64,000 nucleotides of DNA from an uncultured Clostridia bacterium (GCA_947589355.1 CANPZC010000005.1:1-64000), one strand, 5' to 3'. Positions 45,079-53,498 are shown, counted from the stretch's first letter. The notes: a model not told the origin generated them from the letters alone. Made by a program: numbers and translations.

Positions 45079-46110
45079 TCAGTATGCTATCAAAGCCTCT
45101 ATCCTGTCAGGCTCCAGCCCGTACCTTATCCCCTCTATTATATGGATAATGTTAGAAGTTTCTATATCGCACAGCTGCAAAAACGCAAAGTACACCGCCG
45201 GCATAGACTGCGTTCTCATCAGCTTGCGCGCATAATTCAGTTTTACCTGCGTCATAGCCGTTTCAAGAAATTTGCTGTTTTCTTTTACAACGCCTTTTGT
45301 TCCCCTAAGGCGGCAAAAAAGCTGTAGCATCTCCTGTTCGCTGTCACACTCAAACAGCCTGTTAAGACCATGGCTTCCCACCGAGCCCAGCACCGTTACC
45401 ATTTTCTTGCTTATCTCATCGGGCGGCGCGTTGAAGTATGCTTTCATGCGGTATGCGTTTACAAAATTTCTTATATGCACGCCTGCCTTCACGGGTTCCA
45501 TAATAAGCTTCGCATCGCTTTTTGAAAGGTCTTTCTCAATGCTGCCAAGCAGCCGTTTGTAGTAAAGCTGCGCAAAGGCGTTTTCAATTTCCGTCATATC
45601 GCCCTGTTTGCTTTCTTTAACTATCATATCGCACAGCGGCGAATACTTAGTATGCTCCAGCTTTCTTGCAAGTTCCTCAACATTTTTGCACGCCGCAAGC
45701 TCGTAAAAATCAATAGAGCTGCTCTTTGCGGCATATGTCGGCAGAGAGTTCAAAAACGAAGTCTTCTCACCGCTGTCAATAGTCCTTATAAGTATCAGCA
45801 GAAGCTCGTTTTCATATCTTTCGCTCACAAGGTCGTAAAACTGCTTTTTGCCAAGGTGCTGAAAATCTCTCAGATCCAAAAAAATTTCAAAACTGCGCTT
45901 TTTCAGAAGCTCCTCTATATATCCTCTGTGAACGGTGTTTACGTCTATATCCGCAAAAGTATCTTTAAAGCCCTCGCGGCTCTTTAAATACTGCGCCACC
46001 TCTGCCACACTGCCCTTTGAGGAAAGTATCCTGTAGTCCTCGCCCGTCAGCATACGCCCGTGCATAGCCCTTATTTTAGTTATAGTAGCGTTTAACGACG
46101 CCTTGTTCAA
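45079..46110 (-). CDS. atpC: V/A-type ATPase subunit C (rotor adaptor, AC39/NtpC family)
   Basis: All-helical funnel protein of 343 aa that couples the central stalk to the c-ring. It has YARKLMRTQSMPAVYFAFLQLCDIETSNIIHIIEGIRYGL near the C-terminus, the vATP-synt_AC39 signature region. The start is a TTG (46110), with GGCGGTGA about 7-10 bp upstream. No nearer ATG has a better site. It follows the coiled-coil subunit gene by 41 bp. Confidence 0.9.
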   Translation of the reverse strand: MNKASLNATITKIRAMHGRMLTGEDYRILSSKGSVAEVAQYLKSREGFKDTFADIDVNTVHRGYIEELLKKRSFEIFLDLRDFQHLGKKQFYDLVSERYENELLLILIRTIDSGEKTSFLNSLPTYAAKSSSIDFYELAACKNVEELARKLEHTKYSPLCDMIVKESKQGDMTEIENAFAQLYYKRLLGSIEKDLSKSDAKLIMEPVKAGVHIRNFVNAYRMKAYFNAPPDEISKKMVTVLGSVGSHGLNRLFECDSEQEMLQLFCRLRGTKGVVKENSKFLETAMTQVKLNYARKLMRTQSMPAVYFAFLQLCDIETSNIIHIIEGIRYGLEPDRIEALIAY

Positions 46111-46151
46111 AACGTTTCACCGCCCTTGCATTTATTTTCGCAAGCCAGAGT

Positions 46152-46460
46152 TTAGCCGTTTACTATGCTTTCAAAAATGCGCTTTTGCCACTTCTCGCTG
46201 TTTTCTTCAAAAGCCCTGTCAAGCCTTGCGATCGCTTCATCTCTTTCGTCAAGCAGCTTTTTCTGCTCTTTTTCGGCGTTTGCTTTCTCTGTCTTTTCAT
46301 ACTCGGCTGACTTTTTCTCAGCCGCCGCAGCTATATCGCTCTCTATGCTCTTAACGCTCTCTCTGGCCTCGCTCATAAGGCTGTCGCGCTTTTCTTCGGC
46401 GCTCTTCATCATCTCTTTGGCGATGTTGTCCGTTTCCAGAATAGCTGATATAACGTCCAT
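46152..46460 (-). CDS. V/A-type ATPase coiled-coil stalk subunit (G/H type)
   Basis: A 102-residue, very polar protein, almost all Glu, Lys, Ala and Arg, predicted as one long helix. In V/A-ATPase operons the first gene is usually this peripheral-stalk partner of E (NtpF/AtpH type). The assignment is by position and coiled-coil character rather than a strong motif. It is translated from AGGGGCTT about 9 bp upstream, which is the site that the leader RNA can mask. Confidence 0.82.
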   Translation of the reverse strand: MDVISAILETDNIAKEMMKSAEEKRDSLMSEARESVKSIESDIAAAAEKKSAEYEKTEKANAEKEQKKLLDERDEAIARLDRAFEENSEKWQKRIFESIVNG

Positions 46461-46582
46461 AAAGTCAAGCCCCTTTCCTATTTAGCAGTGTATAGCCGAG
46501 CCCAAGTCGGTTTTGCACCTCAAGCCGAGGGGCTTTGAGGCGGCTCGTGTTCGGCTCTCCACTGCTATCAATAAATATCTAT
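46461..46582 (-). promoter_or_regulatory. Structured 5' leader of the V-ATPase operon, candidate translational riboswitch
   Basis: Read on the minus strand. Outer arms TAGCAGTG and CACTGCTA (46560-46567 and 46483-46490) close a domain of about 85 nt. Inside, AGCCGA can pair with TCGGCT, and a hairpin CCTCAAAGCC/GGCTTGAGG has one bulged A. The hairpin's AAGCCCCT (46528-46535) is exactly complementary, over 8 nt, to the ribosome-site segment AGGGGCTT (46467-46474). The hairpin and the masking duplex exclude each other. This is the logic of an ON/OFF translational switch. The ligand is unknown. Confidence 0.65.
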
Positions 46583-46588
46583 ACTTAT

Positions 46589-46616
46589 ACTATACTCTTT
46601 TAATCTGTTTTGTCAA
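46589..46616 (-). promoter_or_regulatory. Promoter of the V-ATPase operon
   Basis: TTGACA, 16 bp, TATAGT on the minus strand. Transcription from about 46582 would include the whole structured leader. Confidence 0.72.
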
Positions 46617-46769
46617 TAGAAATAAGAATATTATTGTATTCTTGCACAGTTTTTATGTTGAATACGCCAACATTTCAGGCAATATATCAGTTAATTCCCC
46701 TGCCGCAGTGCCCTTGCGCCCCTCTGAGCGTTTGCGACAAAACATTTGTTTAGTTTTCATAATATACTA

Positions 46770-46798
46770 TTGACGTATCGCCCAAAAAGAGGTAAAAT
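46770..46798 (+). promoter_or_regulatory. Promoter of the CBS-domain gene
   Basis: TTGACG, 17 bp, TAAAAT, 65 bp before the start codon. The stretch from 46620 to 46768 between this and the divergent V-ATPase promoter shows no other recognisable feature. Confidence 0.78.
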
Positions 46799-46863
46799 AT
46801 ATTCAGGGGTATTTCCCCCAAGTTAAATAACTTCAATACATGAAAGGAGGATGTGTATACGGC

Positions 46864-47304
46864 ATGAATATTCTCTTTTTGCTAAAGCCCAAGCAAGAGG
46901 TCGCGCACCTTGTCAGCGACTGCACGGTAAGACAGGCGCTTGAAAAAATGCGCTCGTCGGGCTACACCGCAATACCCATAATAAACAGAGAGGGAGAGTA
47001 TATAGCGACCGTTACCGAGGGCGACTTTTTGTGGCTTGTGCTCGGCTGCGGCACCGACATACTGAAAAAGACGGAGCATATGCCGCTTCAGTCTGTAAAA
47101 CTGCGGACTGTAAACAAAGCGGTAAGCGTAAACGCAAAGCTGGAAGATCTGCTTTTGATGACGATGAACCAGAACTTCGTACCCGTTGTGGACGACAGAA
47201 ATATGTTTATCGGCATAATAACAAGGCGCGATGTTCTGCAATATTTTTACAACAAGCTGCAAAATGAAAAGACCGCTGAGAAGAAAATTTCCCAGCAGGC
47301 TTAA
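46864..47304 (+). CDS. CBS-domain pair protein
   Basis: A 146-residue cytoplasmic protein consisting of two CBS motifs (about residues 15-65 and 78-135; YTAIPIINREGEYIATVTEGD and FVPVVDDRNMFIGIITRRDVLQYF). Such Bateman modules sense adenine nucleotides or ions. No effector domain is attached, so the target is unknown. The ATG at 46864 is chosen; GGAGG lies 13 bp upstream, a long spacing, and the track start at 46840 precedes that site. It is divergent from the V-ATPase operon. Confidence 0.88.
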   Translation: MNILFLLKPKQEVAHLVSDCTVRQALEKMRSSGYTAIPIINREGEYIATVTEGDFLWLVLGCGTDILKKTEHMPLQSVKLRTVNKAVSVNAKLEDLLLMTMNQNFVPVVDDRNMFIGIITRRDVLQYFYNKLQNEKTAEKKISQQA

Positions 47305-47323
47305 CAAGGTTATATAAAAGCAT

Positions 47324-47352
47324 GGACTGCATAATATATGCAGTCCTTTTTT
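47324..47352 (+). terminator. Terminator between the CBS gene and spoIVA
   Basis: GGACTGCATA-ATA-TATGCAGTCC, a perfect 10-bp stem, followed by six T on the plus strand. It may also end the converging spoIVA transcript. Confidence 0.92.
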
Positions 47353-47353
47353 A

Positions 47354-48829
47354 TTAAAGTATCAGGCAGATGAGTCCCGAACAGCCCTCGTTTATCATGC
47401 GCTCTACCGTTTCGGCAAGCTTGCCGCGCGCTTCCTCGGGCATTTTTGAAAGCTTGTTGTGCAGTCCCTCGCCCACCAGTTCGTGAAGCGATTTGCCAAA
47501 AATATTGCTGTCCCATATCTTTTCGGGAGATTCTTCAAAATCGTTCAGCATATAAAGCACCAGTTCCTCCGACTGCTTTTCGCTGCCGACTATAGGGCAT
47601 ACCTCGGCTTCGATGTTCGCTTTCAGAAGATGTATAGACGGCGCGGTAGCTTTAAGGCGAACACCGTATTTGCCTCCTTGCTTGATTATCTCAGGCTCGT
47701 CAAGAGTAAGCTCCTCGATAGACGGCATAACTATGCCATAGCCCGTTTCTTCAAGCTGCTCGAGAGCCTGCGAGAATTTTTCAAACTTGTTGCGTATCTT
47801 AACAAGCTCAAGTATCTGCGGCATAAGGTCGCTCTCGCCGGTTATTTCAAGCCCCGTCGCCTCGCCGATTATCTTGAAGAACAGATCCTTGTTCGTGGTA
47901 ACCTCTATCACCGCGCTGCCCGTTCCCATGTCTATAGAGGCTATCTTAGAGTTGACTATATGCTCACATTCCGTCAGCTTTTCGGCAAAGCATTTTATGT
48001 CTTTTATAGCCGCAACGCTTTCGGCACAGCTTTTTATCGTGCTGAAAATATCCTCTTTCAGCCAGTGACCCTTGTCAAGGGCTGCTATCCAGCGCGGCAG
48101 GTCTATGTTTATCTCCTTTACGGGGAATGCGTTTAGTATCTGCGAAAGTATGCCCTTTATGTCGTCTTCCGCAAGTTCTAAGCAGTTCACCGCGATAACG
48201 CACGCGTCATACTTTTCAGAAAGCCTTTCACACAGCGCTTTTGCTTCTTTAGAATTAGGCGTGGTAGTGTTCATAAGCACCACAAACGGCTTGCCTATCT
48301 CTTTAAGTTCGTGTATGATGCGTTCTTCACATTCTTCATACTCATCGCGCGGCAGGTCTGTAATTGAACCGTCGGTAGTTATCACAAGCCCTATCGTTGA
48401 ATGTTCGGTAATGACCTTTTGCGTTCCCACCTCTGCCGCCATGTTGAACGGCACAGGGTCGTCGAACCACGGGGTGTGTACCATGCGCGGCGCTTCGTTC
48501 TCAATGTAGCCTATCGCGCTGGGTATTATGTAACCAACGCAGTCTATCATGCGCACATTGAAGCGAATGTTGTCATCAATACATATCTCCACCGCTTCTT
48601 CGGGTATGAATTTCGGCTCGGTAGTCATTATGGTCTTTCCGCCCGAAGACTGCGGCAGTTCGTCTACCGCCCTTTCTCTGCGGAAATCGCTTTCTATGTT
48701 GGGTATAACAAGGCTCTCCATAAACTGCTTTATGAATGTCGATTTGCCGGTGCGCACAGGGCCTACCACTCCGATATAGATGTCGCCGCCCGTGCGTTTG
48801 GCAATATCTTTATAGATGTCATTGTTCAT
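47354..48829 (-). CDS. spoIVA: Stage IV sporulation protein A (spore coat morphogenetic ATPase)
   Basis: ATPase that polymerises on the forespore surface as the basement layer of the coat. The 491-residue length is normal. Walker A is GVVGPVRTGKSTFIKQ near residue 20, the Sensor-like TTEPKFIPEEAVEI and MIDCVGYIIPSAIGY follow, and the C-terminal domain ends in a hydrophobic tail. AAAGGAAA lies about 10 bp before the ATG. It follows the sipL-like gene by 27 bp, so the two are almost surely one transcript. Confidence 0.97.
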   Translation of the reverse strand: MNNDIYKDIAKRTGGDIYIGVVGPVRTGKSTFIKQFMESLVIPNIESDFRRERAVDELPQSSGGKTIMTTEPKFIPEEAVEICIDDNIRFNVRMIDCVGYIIPSAIGYIENEAPRMVHTPWFDDPVPFNMAAEVGTQKVITEHSTIGLVITTDGSITDLPRDEYEECEERIIHELKEIGKPFVVLMNTTTPNSKEAKALCERLSEKYDACVIAVNCLELAEDDIKGILSQILNAFPVKEINIDLPRWIAALDKGHWLKEDIFSTIKSCAESVAAIKDIKCFAEKLTECEHIVNSKIASIDMGTGSAVIEVTTNKDLFFKIIGEATGLEITGESDLMPQILELVKIRNKFEKFSQALEQLEETGYGIVMPSIEELTLDEPEIIKQGGKYGVRLKATAPSIHLLKANIEAEVCPIVGSEKQSEELVLYMLNDFEESPEKIWDSNIFGKSLHELVGEGLHNKLSKMPEEARGKLAETVERMINEGCSGLICLIL

Positions 48830-48856
48830 ATGCTCGGTTTCCTTTCTGTAATGCGG

Positions 48857-50401
48857 TCATTCTATATCGGGTATGAGCAGCATTTTGTCCTCGGCAAGTA
48901 TGTCAGCTGCCAGATCGTTCTCACCCGTTATCGCCGAAACAGGTATGCGGTATTTCTTGGCTATGTCCCATACCCTCTCGCCGCTTTTTGCATAGTACAG
49001 CTTCAGCGCGCTCTGCCTTGCCCTTTCGGTCTGCTCTTCCGATATTTTTATATCGGTTATGAGCCGCTTTGTAATAAGCTTTGATACAGTTCCGCATATG
49101 CTCAGGTCCGCCTTTATCTCAACGGTCGCAGGGTCGCACAGCGTGTATGAGCAGCCGACTATGTCCACCCTCGGCTCTAAAATGCTGTCCTGCGTGGCGC
49201 ATTCGCTCTCTATAACGTGTTCAAAAGCCGTGTCGCTCTCTAAATATATCGGCACGCCGCTGTCGTTTCTGCCAACTAAAGCAAACGAGAGATTTCCGCT
49301 TACTATAAGGCTGTTTTTATCAAAGCTGAACCTGCCGCTGACGTTTGAAACATCGCACCAGTTGTCGTATACCGCAGCTATCTCGCCGTCTTGACAAGTA
49401 AGCCTTGCGGTGTGGGTGTGCGGCTCGCATATCTCAACGGGCACGCTCTCTATCTTCTCATCGCTCTTGTCAATGTCAAGGTCGTACCCCGTGGAATATA
49501 CGTCTGTCACAAGCTCTCCCGTTTCGTATTTTACCGCGCGGCAGTTTACCAGCAGAACTATCTCACATTCAAGCGACTTCTGATCATCTCCCTTTACTAT
49601 AACGCTGCAACCGCTCTGTATCAGGTCAACGTAATTTTCATAACGCTCGTCAATGCCGTCAATGTCCATTATCTGGCTGAAAGGCACCGAAAAACGCATA
49701 GTTTCAAGGCTTGCGCTGTCTTCTCCGTTTTCGCTGCTGTAAAGAACGTTTATATACGCATCGCCCTTTATCACCAGTTTGCCCGATACCAGCTTTTTCT
49801 CGCCCAGCGTTGCAATGCAGTCGCTGCGTATAACGGAAGAGATAGGCGGCTTTGTCTCGCCAAGTTCAAGTTCTTCTACAATGGTTATACGTTTTGAGGC
49901 GTACAGCCTGTTTGTCGGGTATGTCACGCTCTCGTGATACAGCTGTATGCCGCAGCCCATAGCATCTGCCACCGCCGACCTGCCTTTTTCGCAGCACAGT
50001 CTTACTTTAGATGTAACTGCGCCGCGCAGGTCAAGTCTTCGCTGATTTACCACACGGCAGTTTATGTAGTCCGCCTTTGCCGTTACGGTAACGCACGGGT
50101 TTTTAATGCCGCTCGGTATGTCGCATGAACGTGTGTAGCTCAGTTTCTGCTCAATGCAGCTGAGCTTGCTTGAATTTTCGCTGACGTACATCACCTTTAT
50201 AACGGCGCACAGCTCATAGGTAAGCTTGTCGCCGTTTATGCTCTGCGATACTATCCTGGGCAGCAGGCGGCATTTCAGCACCCTGAATATGTCGGGATAG
50301 TAGTCGGGAAGAATGTAGTCAAGCTCGATCGCCTGCTCGAAGCCGTTGTCAAAAGCGGTCTCCGAGGCAGTGAAGATCTCACGGTTAAGTTTAAGATCCA
50401 T
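48857..50401 (-). CDS. sipL: SipL-like spore coat protein (DUF3794/SPOCS domains plus LysM)
   Basis: A 514-residue protein with about three DUF3794 (SPOCS) repeats, at roughly residues 30-120, 180-270 and 350-440. A C-terminal LysM domain follows at about 462-512 (YYAKSGERVWDIAKKYRIPVSAI). This matches SipL of Clostridioides difficile, whose LysM domain binds SpoIVA. The ATG at 50401 has AGGAGG 5-6 bp upstream; the track start adds 70 spurious residues. Its place directly before spoIVA supports the functional pairing. Confidence 0.88.
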   Translation of the reverse strand: MDLKLNREIFTASETAFDNGFEQAIELDYILPDYYPDIFRVLKCRLLPRIVSQSINGDKLTYELCAVIKVMYVSENSSKLSCIEQKLSYTRSCDIPSGIKNPCVTVTAKADYINCRVVNQRRLDLRGAVTSKVRLCCEKGRSAVADAMGCGIQLYHESVTYPTNRLYASKRITIVEELELGETKPPISSVIRSDCIATLGEKKLVSGKLVIKGDAYINVLYSSENGEDSASLETMRFSVPFSQIMDIDGIDERYENYVDLIQSGCSVIVKGDDQKSLECEIVLLVNCRAVKYETGELVTDVYSTGYDLDIDKSDEKIESVPVEICEPHTHTARLTCQDGEIAAVYDNWCDVSNVSGRFSFDKNSLIVSGNLSFALVGRNDSGVPIYLESDTAFEHVIESECATQDSILEPRVDIVGCSYTLCDPATVEIKADLSICGTVSKLITKRLITDIKISEEQTERARQSALKLYYAKSGERVWDIAKKYRIPVSAITGENDLAADILAEDKMLLIPDIE

Positions 50402-50519
50402 AGCTTCCTCCTGTTGTGTTTTAATTACTCGTTCAGGTATTTTGAGTGTACCTAAAACATTTATATTCACACAAAACAGGCTATATGCATACAGCAAGCG
50501 CGTGCGCGAAAAATTACTC

Positions 50520-50548
50520 TTTACAAATATTTCAAAATATGTTATACT
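50520..50548 (+). promoter_or_regulatory. Promoter of prmA
   Basis: TTTACA, 17 bp, TATACT, about 30 bp before the prmA start. The promoter of the divergent sipL-like gene, probably of a sporulation sigma factor, could not be placed with confidence. Confidence 0.75.
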
Positions 50549-50577
50549 AGTAATACTACTCAAAGGAAGTGCGTTGC

Positions 50578-51549
50578 ATGGATTGGACAGAGCTGAAAAT
50601 ATACACCTCATCGCAGGGGGTGGACGCCCTTACGGGCAGACTTATGGACATTGGCATAAGCGGTTTTGTCATTCAGGATAAAAACGACTTTGAGGATTTT
50701 CTTCAACACAAGGACGGCAACTGGGATTATATCGACGACGACCTTTACGAGCTCAGAAACGCAGAAACATCTGTCACCGTGTATATTTCAAATGATGCCG
50801 ACGGCTTAGAAACGCTCTCTATGATAAAGCAGCAGCTTGCAGCTTTGAAAGCATTAGACAAGTGCGGAGAGTACGGCAGGCTGGAATGTGAATTTTCATC
50901 GGTGCGCGAGCAAGACTGGGCAAACAACTGGAAGCAGTTCTTCAAGCCGCTGAAAATAGGTGACAGACTGCTTATAAAGCCATCGTGGGAGCAAACACAG
51001 CCGCAAGATCGGCGCGTGGTGGTCGAGATAGACCCTGCGGCAAGCTTCGGCACGGGGCAGCACAACACAACGCAGCTGTGCCTTGAGCTTCTGGAAGAAA
51101 ACATACAGCAAGGGGACAAGCTTCTCGATCTGGGCTGCGGCAGCGGTATACTCTCGGTAAGCGGCGTAATGCTGGGCGCTTCATCTGCATACGCGGTGGA
51201 TATCGAACAAGGAGCTGTAAACATAGCAGCCGAAAACGCCGCCAAAAACGGCATCTCTCCAAAGCGTTACAAGGCAGTGTGCGGAAATATCATTGAAGAC
51301 AATGCCCTGCGCTGTAGCATTAGCAGCGGATATGACGTTGTGTGCGCAAATATAGTCGCTGATGTGCTTATAGCTATGTCACCGTTTTTTGCAGGTTTTC
51401 TCAAAAGCGGCGGCAGGCTGATAACATCGGGCATTATTGAAAAACGCTTTCCCGAAGTGCTGGAAAGTATCCTGAAAAACGGCTTCACACTTACAGGCAA
51501 AAGGCAAAAGGACGACTGGATAGCCTGCTCGTTTGTAAAAAACGCTTAG
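50578..51549 (+). CDS. prmA: Ribosomal protein L11 methyltransferase
   Basis: SAM-dependent methyltransferase that methylates L11. The N-terminal substrate domain begins MDWTELKIYTSSQGVDALTG. The catalytic domain has the diagnostic DPAASFGTGQHNTTQLCLELL and LLDLGCGSGILSV, then VCANIVADVLI. The ATG at 50578 is preferred (AAGGAAG 8 bp upstream) over the track GTG at 50569. The 323-residue length is normal. A PII-like gene follows after 34 bp. Confidence 0.95.
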   Translation: MDWTELKIYTSSQGVDALTGRLMDIGISGFVIQDKNDFEDFLQHKDGNWDYIDDDLYELRNAETSVTVYISNDADGLETLSMIKQQLAALKALDKCGEYGRLECEFSSVREQDWANNWKQFFKPLKIGDRLLIKPSWEQTQPQDRRVVVEIDPAASFGTGQHNTTQLCLELLEENIQQGDKLLDLGCGSGILSVSGVMLGASSAYAVDIEQGAVNIAAENAAKNGISPKRYKAVCGNIIEDNALRCSISSGYDVVCANIVADVLIAMSPFFAGFLKSGGRLITSGIIEKRFPEVLESILKNGFTLTGKRQKDDWIACSFVKNA

Positions 51550-51583
51550 CTTATCCGCTCGGCTGACAGAAAGGAGGTCAGAA

Positions 51584-51922
51584 ATGCAGCAGTTATTAGT
51601 GGTAATATTAAAGAAATCGGAGATCGTCGATACCCTGATGCAGTCATTTGCCGAAAAGGGCATAAAGGGCGGCACGGTCGTAGAAACAACAGGTATGGCA
51701 AGATCGCTCACTAAAAGCCAGAATGTGCAGATGCTTGCCGCCATAGGCACGATACTTGGAAATATTCCGCCCACCAACGGAAACATGATAATGTTAGCTC
51801 TTCCCGAAGAACAGGTAGAAACTGCGAAAGACGTTGTGCATGAAGTGTGCGGCGATCTTTCAAAGCCCAACGCAGGCGTAATGTTTGCGCTGCCTATAAC
51901 ATTCTCCGAGGGTATCATATAA
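51584..51922 (+). CDS. PII-like/DUF-type small regulatory protein
   Basis: A 112-residue protein of ferredoxin-like alpha/beta pattern resembling PII-superfamily signalling proteins. The N-terminus MQQLLVVILKKSEIVDTLMQSFAEKGIKGGTVVETTGM fits the PII core. The canonical uridylylated Tyr of the T-loop is not evident, and the T-loop region is SLTKSQNVQMLAAIGTILG. The ligand and partner are unknown, and no ammonium transporter or glnA is adjacent. AAAGGAGG lies about 9 bp before the ATG. It is probably co-transcribed with prmA and ends at a strong terminator. Confidence 0.7.
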   Translation: MQQLLVVILKKSEIVDTLMQSFAEKGIKGGTVVETTGMARSLTKSQNVQMLAAIGTILGNIPPTNGNMIMLALPEEQVETAKDVVHEVCGDLSKPNAGVMFALPITFSEGII

Positions 51923-51950
51923 ACGATCTATGTATTTAATATTGTTGCAA

Positions 51951-51985
51951 AAAAGAGACAGGGAATTTTCCTTGTCTCTTTTATA
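51951..51985. terminator. Bidirectional terminator between the PII-like gene and the LysR gene
   Basis: AAAAGAGACAGGGAA pairs with TTCCTTGTCTCTTTT around a 2-nt centre, with A and T tracts on either side (one G-T pair). Confidence 0.9.
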
Positions 51986-51997
51986 TATGTATATGCT

Positions 51998-52912
51998 TTA
52001 CTGCTTGTTTAAGTACCTTTTCAGCTCGTCTATGTATTCCACCGCAAGTTTGCTCATTATAAGCTCTTTTTTAACTATGTAGCCTATCTCCATTATCTCC
52101 TCGCCGCCTGCATCTTCAATAGGTATGGCAATGTAGCCGTCACCGTTTAGTTCGCCGCATATTATGCCCGAGCACACCGTGTAACCGTTGAGCCCCACCA
52201 TAAGATTAAGTATAGTAGCCCTGTCGCTTACCTTTATCATTCGCGGATAGTGGTTTGTGCTGAATATCTCCTCCGCATAGTAAAACGAGCTTTCTCCCCC
52301 CTGCTCAAACGACAGGCACGGGTAGTCCTCCAGCTCTTTAAAGCTTACGCTCTCACTTTTCGCCAGCGGGTGGCTCTTGCTCATATATGCATATGCCTTG
52401 CAGTCTATCAGCTTGTGAAACTCCAGCCCGTTTGAGGAAAGCACCTTCATCATAGCCTTGCGGTTGAAATCGCTCAAATATATAACACCTATCTCGCTTC
52501 GCATAGTGCTTACGTCCTCTATAACCTCGCGCGTTTTTGTCTCCCTCACCGCAAATTCGTATTCGGCGGTGTTGTATCTCTTTACAAGCTCTACAAAGCT
52601 CTTCACCGCGAAAGAATAATGCTGCGCCGATATCGCAAATCGCTTTTTGTGCGGCCCGTTCTTGTCGTACTGCTCCATCAGCGATTCATACTGCGTGTAC
52701 AGGTATCTGGCAGACGACAAAAACACAACTCCGTCGTTTGTCAGCGACATACCCTTGCCGCTTCGGTGAAAAATAGTTATGCCAAGCTCGTTTTCAAGCT
52801 CCCTTACAGACGATGTAAGAGACGGCTGCGATATGTAAAGTATCTGCGCCGCCTTGCTAAGCGATCCTGCCTCCGAAATAGTTATTATATAGCGCAGTTG
52901 TTGCAGCGTCAT
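51998..52912 (-). CDS. LysR-family transcriptional regulator
   Basis: A 304-residue regulator. The N-terminal winged helix-turn-helix (TLQQLRYIITISEAGSLSKAAQILYISQPSLTSSVRELE) is followed by a LysR substrate-binding domain from about residue 90. The effector and regulon cannot be read. It is divergent from the rrf2 gene, and the 103-bp region between them probably holds both promoters. GGAGTG lies about 12 bp before the ATG. Confidence 0.93.
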   Translation of the reverse strand: MTLQQLRYIITISEAGSLSKAAQILYISQPSLTSSVRELENELGITIFHRSGKGMSLTNDGVVFLSSARYLYTQYESLMEQYDKNGPHKKRFAISAQHYSFAVKSFVELVKRYNTAEYEFAVRETKTREVIEDVSTMRSEIGVIYLSDFNRKAMMKVLSSNGLEFHKLIDCKAYAYMSKSHPLAKSESVSFKELEDYPCLSFEQGGESSFYYAEEIFSTNHYPRMIKVSDRATILNLMVGLNGYTVCSGIICGELNGDGYIAIPIEDAGGEEIMEIGYIVKKELIMSKLAVEYIDELKRYLNKQ

Positions 52913-52944
52913 ATTTTTTCACACTCCGTTTTAAATTTTAGTAC

Positions 52945-52977
52945 TTGAAAACCTATTAAATATATGTTATTATAGGT
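52945..52977 (+). promoter_or_regulatory. Promoter and possible operator of the rrf2-family gene
   Basis: TTGAAA, 17 bp, TATTAT forms a promoter. An inverted repeat ACCTAT-N15-ATAGGT (52951-52956 and 52972-52977) spans the spacer and the -10 box, which fits autoregulation by the Rrf2 protein or control by the divergent LysR protein. Confidence 0.55.
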
Positions 52978-53015
52978 ATATGGATATATTATAGATGTTA
53001 GGTAAGTGATCAAGT

Positions 53016-53450
53016 ATGAAAATATCTACAAAAGGAAGATATGCCCTGCGGCTGCTGCTCGATCTCTCAGAGCACCGCGGTGACGGTTATGTTGCACTGA
53101 AAGACGTTGCACAGCGGCAGAATATCTCAAAAAAGTATCTTGAACAGATAGTTCCCGTGCTGACAAAAAGCGGCGTTTTGCTTACGAACCGCGGCTATCA
53201 GGGCGGTTATATGCTCTCGGGCACGCCCGACAAGTACACAGTCGGCATGATACTGCGCCTTACCGAGGGCAGTTTAGCGCCGGTTGCCTGCCTTGACTGC
53301 GACCCCATAGGCTGCGACAGAAGCGACAACTGCGCTACTCTGGCGGTATGGCAGGGGCTTTACAAGGTCATCAACGAATATCTGGACTCTGTTACACTTC
53401 AGGATATTCTTGACAAGCAGCACGCGGACGGCGGCGACTATGTTATATAG
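53016..53450 (+). CDS. Rrf2-family (IscR/CymR-like) transcriptional regulator
   Basis: A 144-residue regulator beginning MKISTKGRYALRLLLDLSEH, with the Rrf2 winged-helix sequence LKDVAQRQNISKKYLEQIVPVLTKSG. A cysteine cluster in the C-terminal part (CLDCDPIGC and DNC) suggests Fe-S cluster binding, as in IscR-type members, rather than the cysteine-free CymR type. No iscS or cys genes are adjacent, so the regulon is unknown. No strong ribosome site is visible; GGTAAGTGA lies upstream. Confidence 0.9.
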   Translation: MKISTKGRYALRLLLDLSEHRGDGYVALKDVAQRQNISKKYLEQIVPVLTKSGVLLTNRGYQGGYMLSGTPDKYTVGMILRLTEGSLAPVACLDCDPIGCDRSDNCATLAVWQGLYKVINEYLDSVTLQDILDKQHADGGDYVI

Positions 53451-53473
53451 TACACCGTAAAATATTATAACAC

Positions 53474-53498
53474 CTACCGAAACGGTAGTCAAGCATTT
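53474..53498 (+). terminator. Possible terminator after the rrf2-family gene
   Basis: CTACCG-AAA-CGGTAG, a 6-bp perfect stem, followed after a short gap by six T. The stem is short, so it could instead be a binding site. Confidence 0.5.

Noticed and set aside
46621-46768. A small RNA or gene between the V-ATPase and CBS promoters
   Set aside because: No promoter-terminator pair, ribosome site or convincing ORF was found in this stretch.
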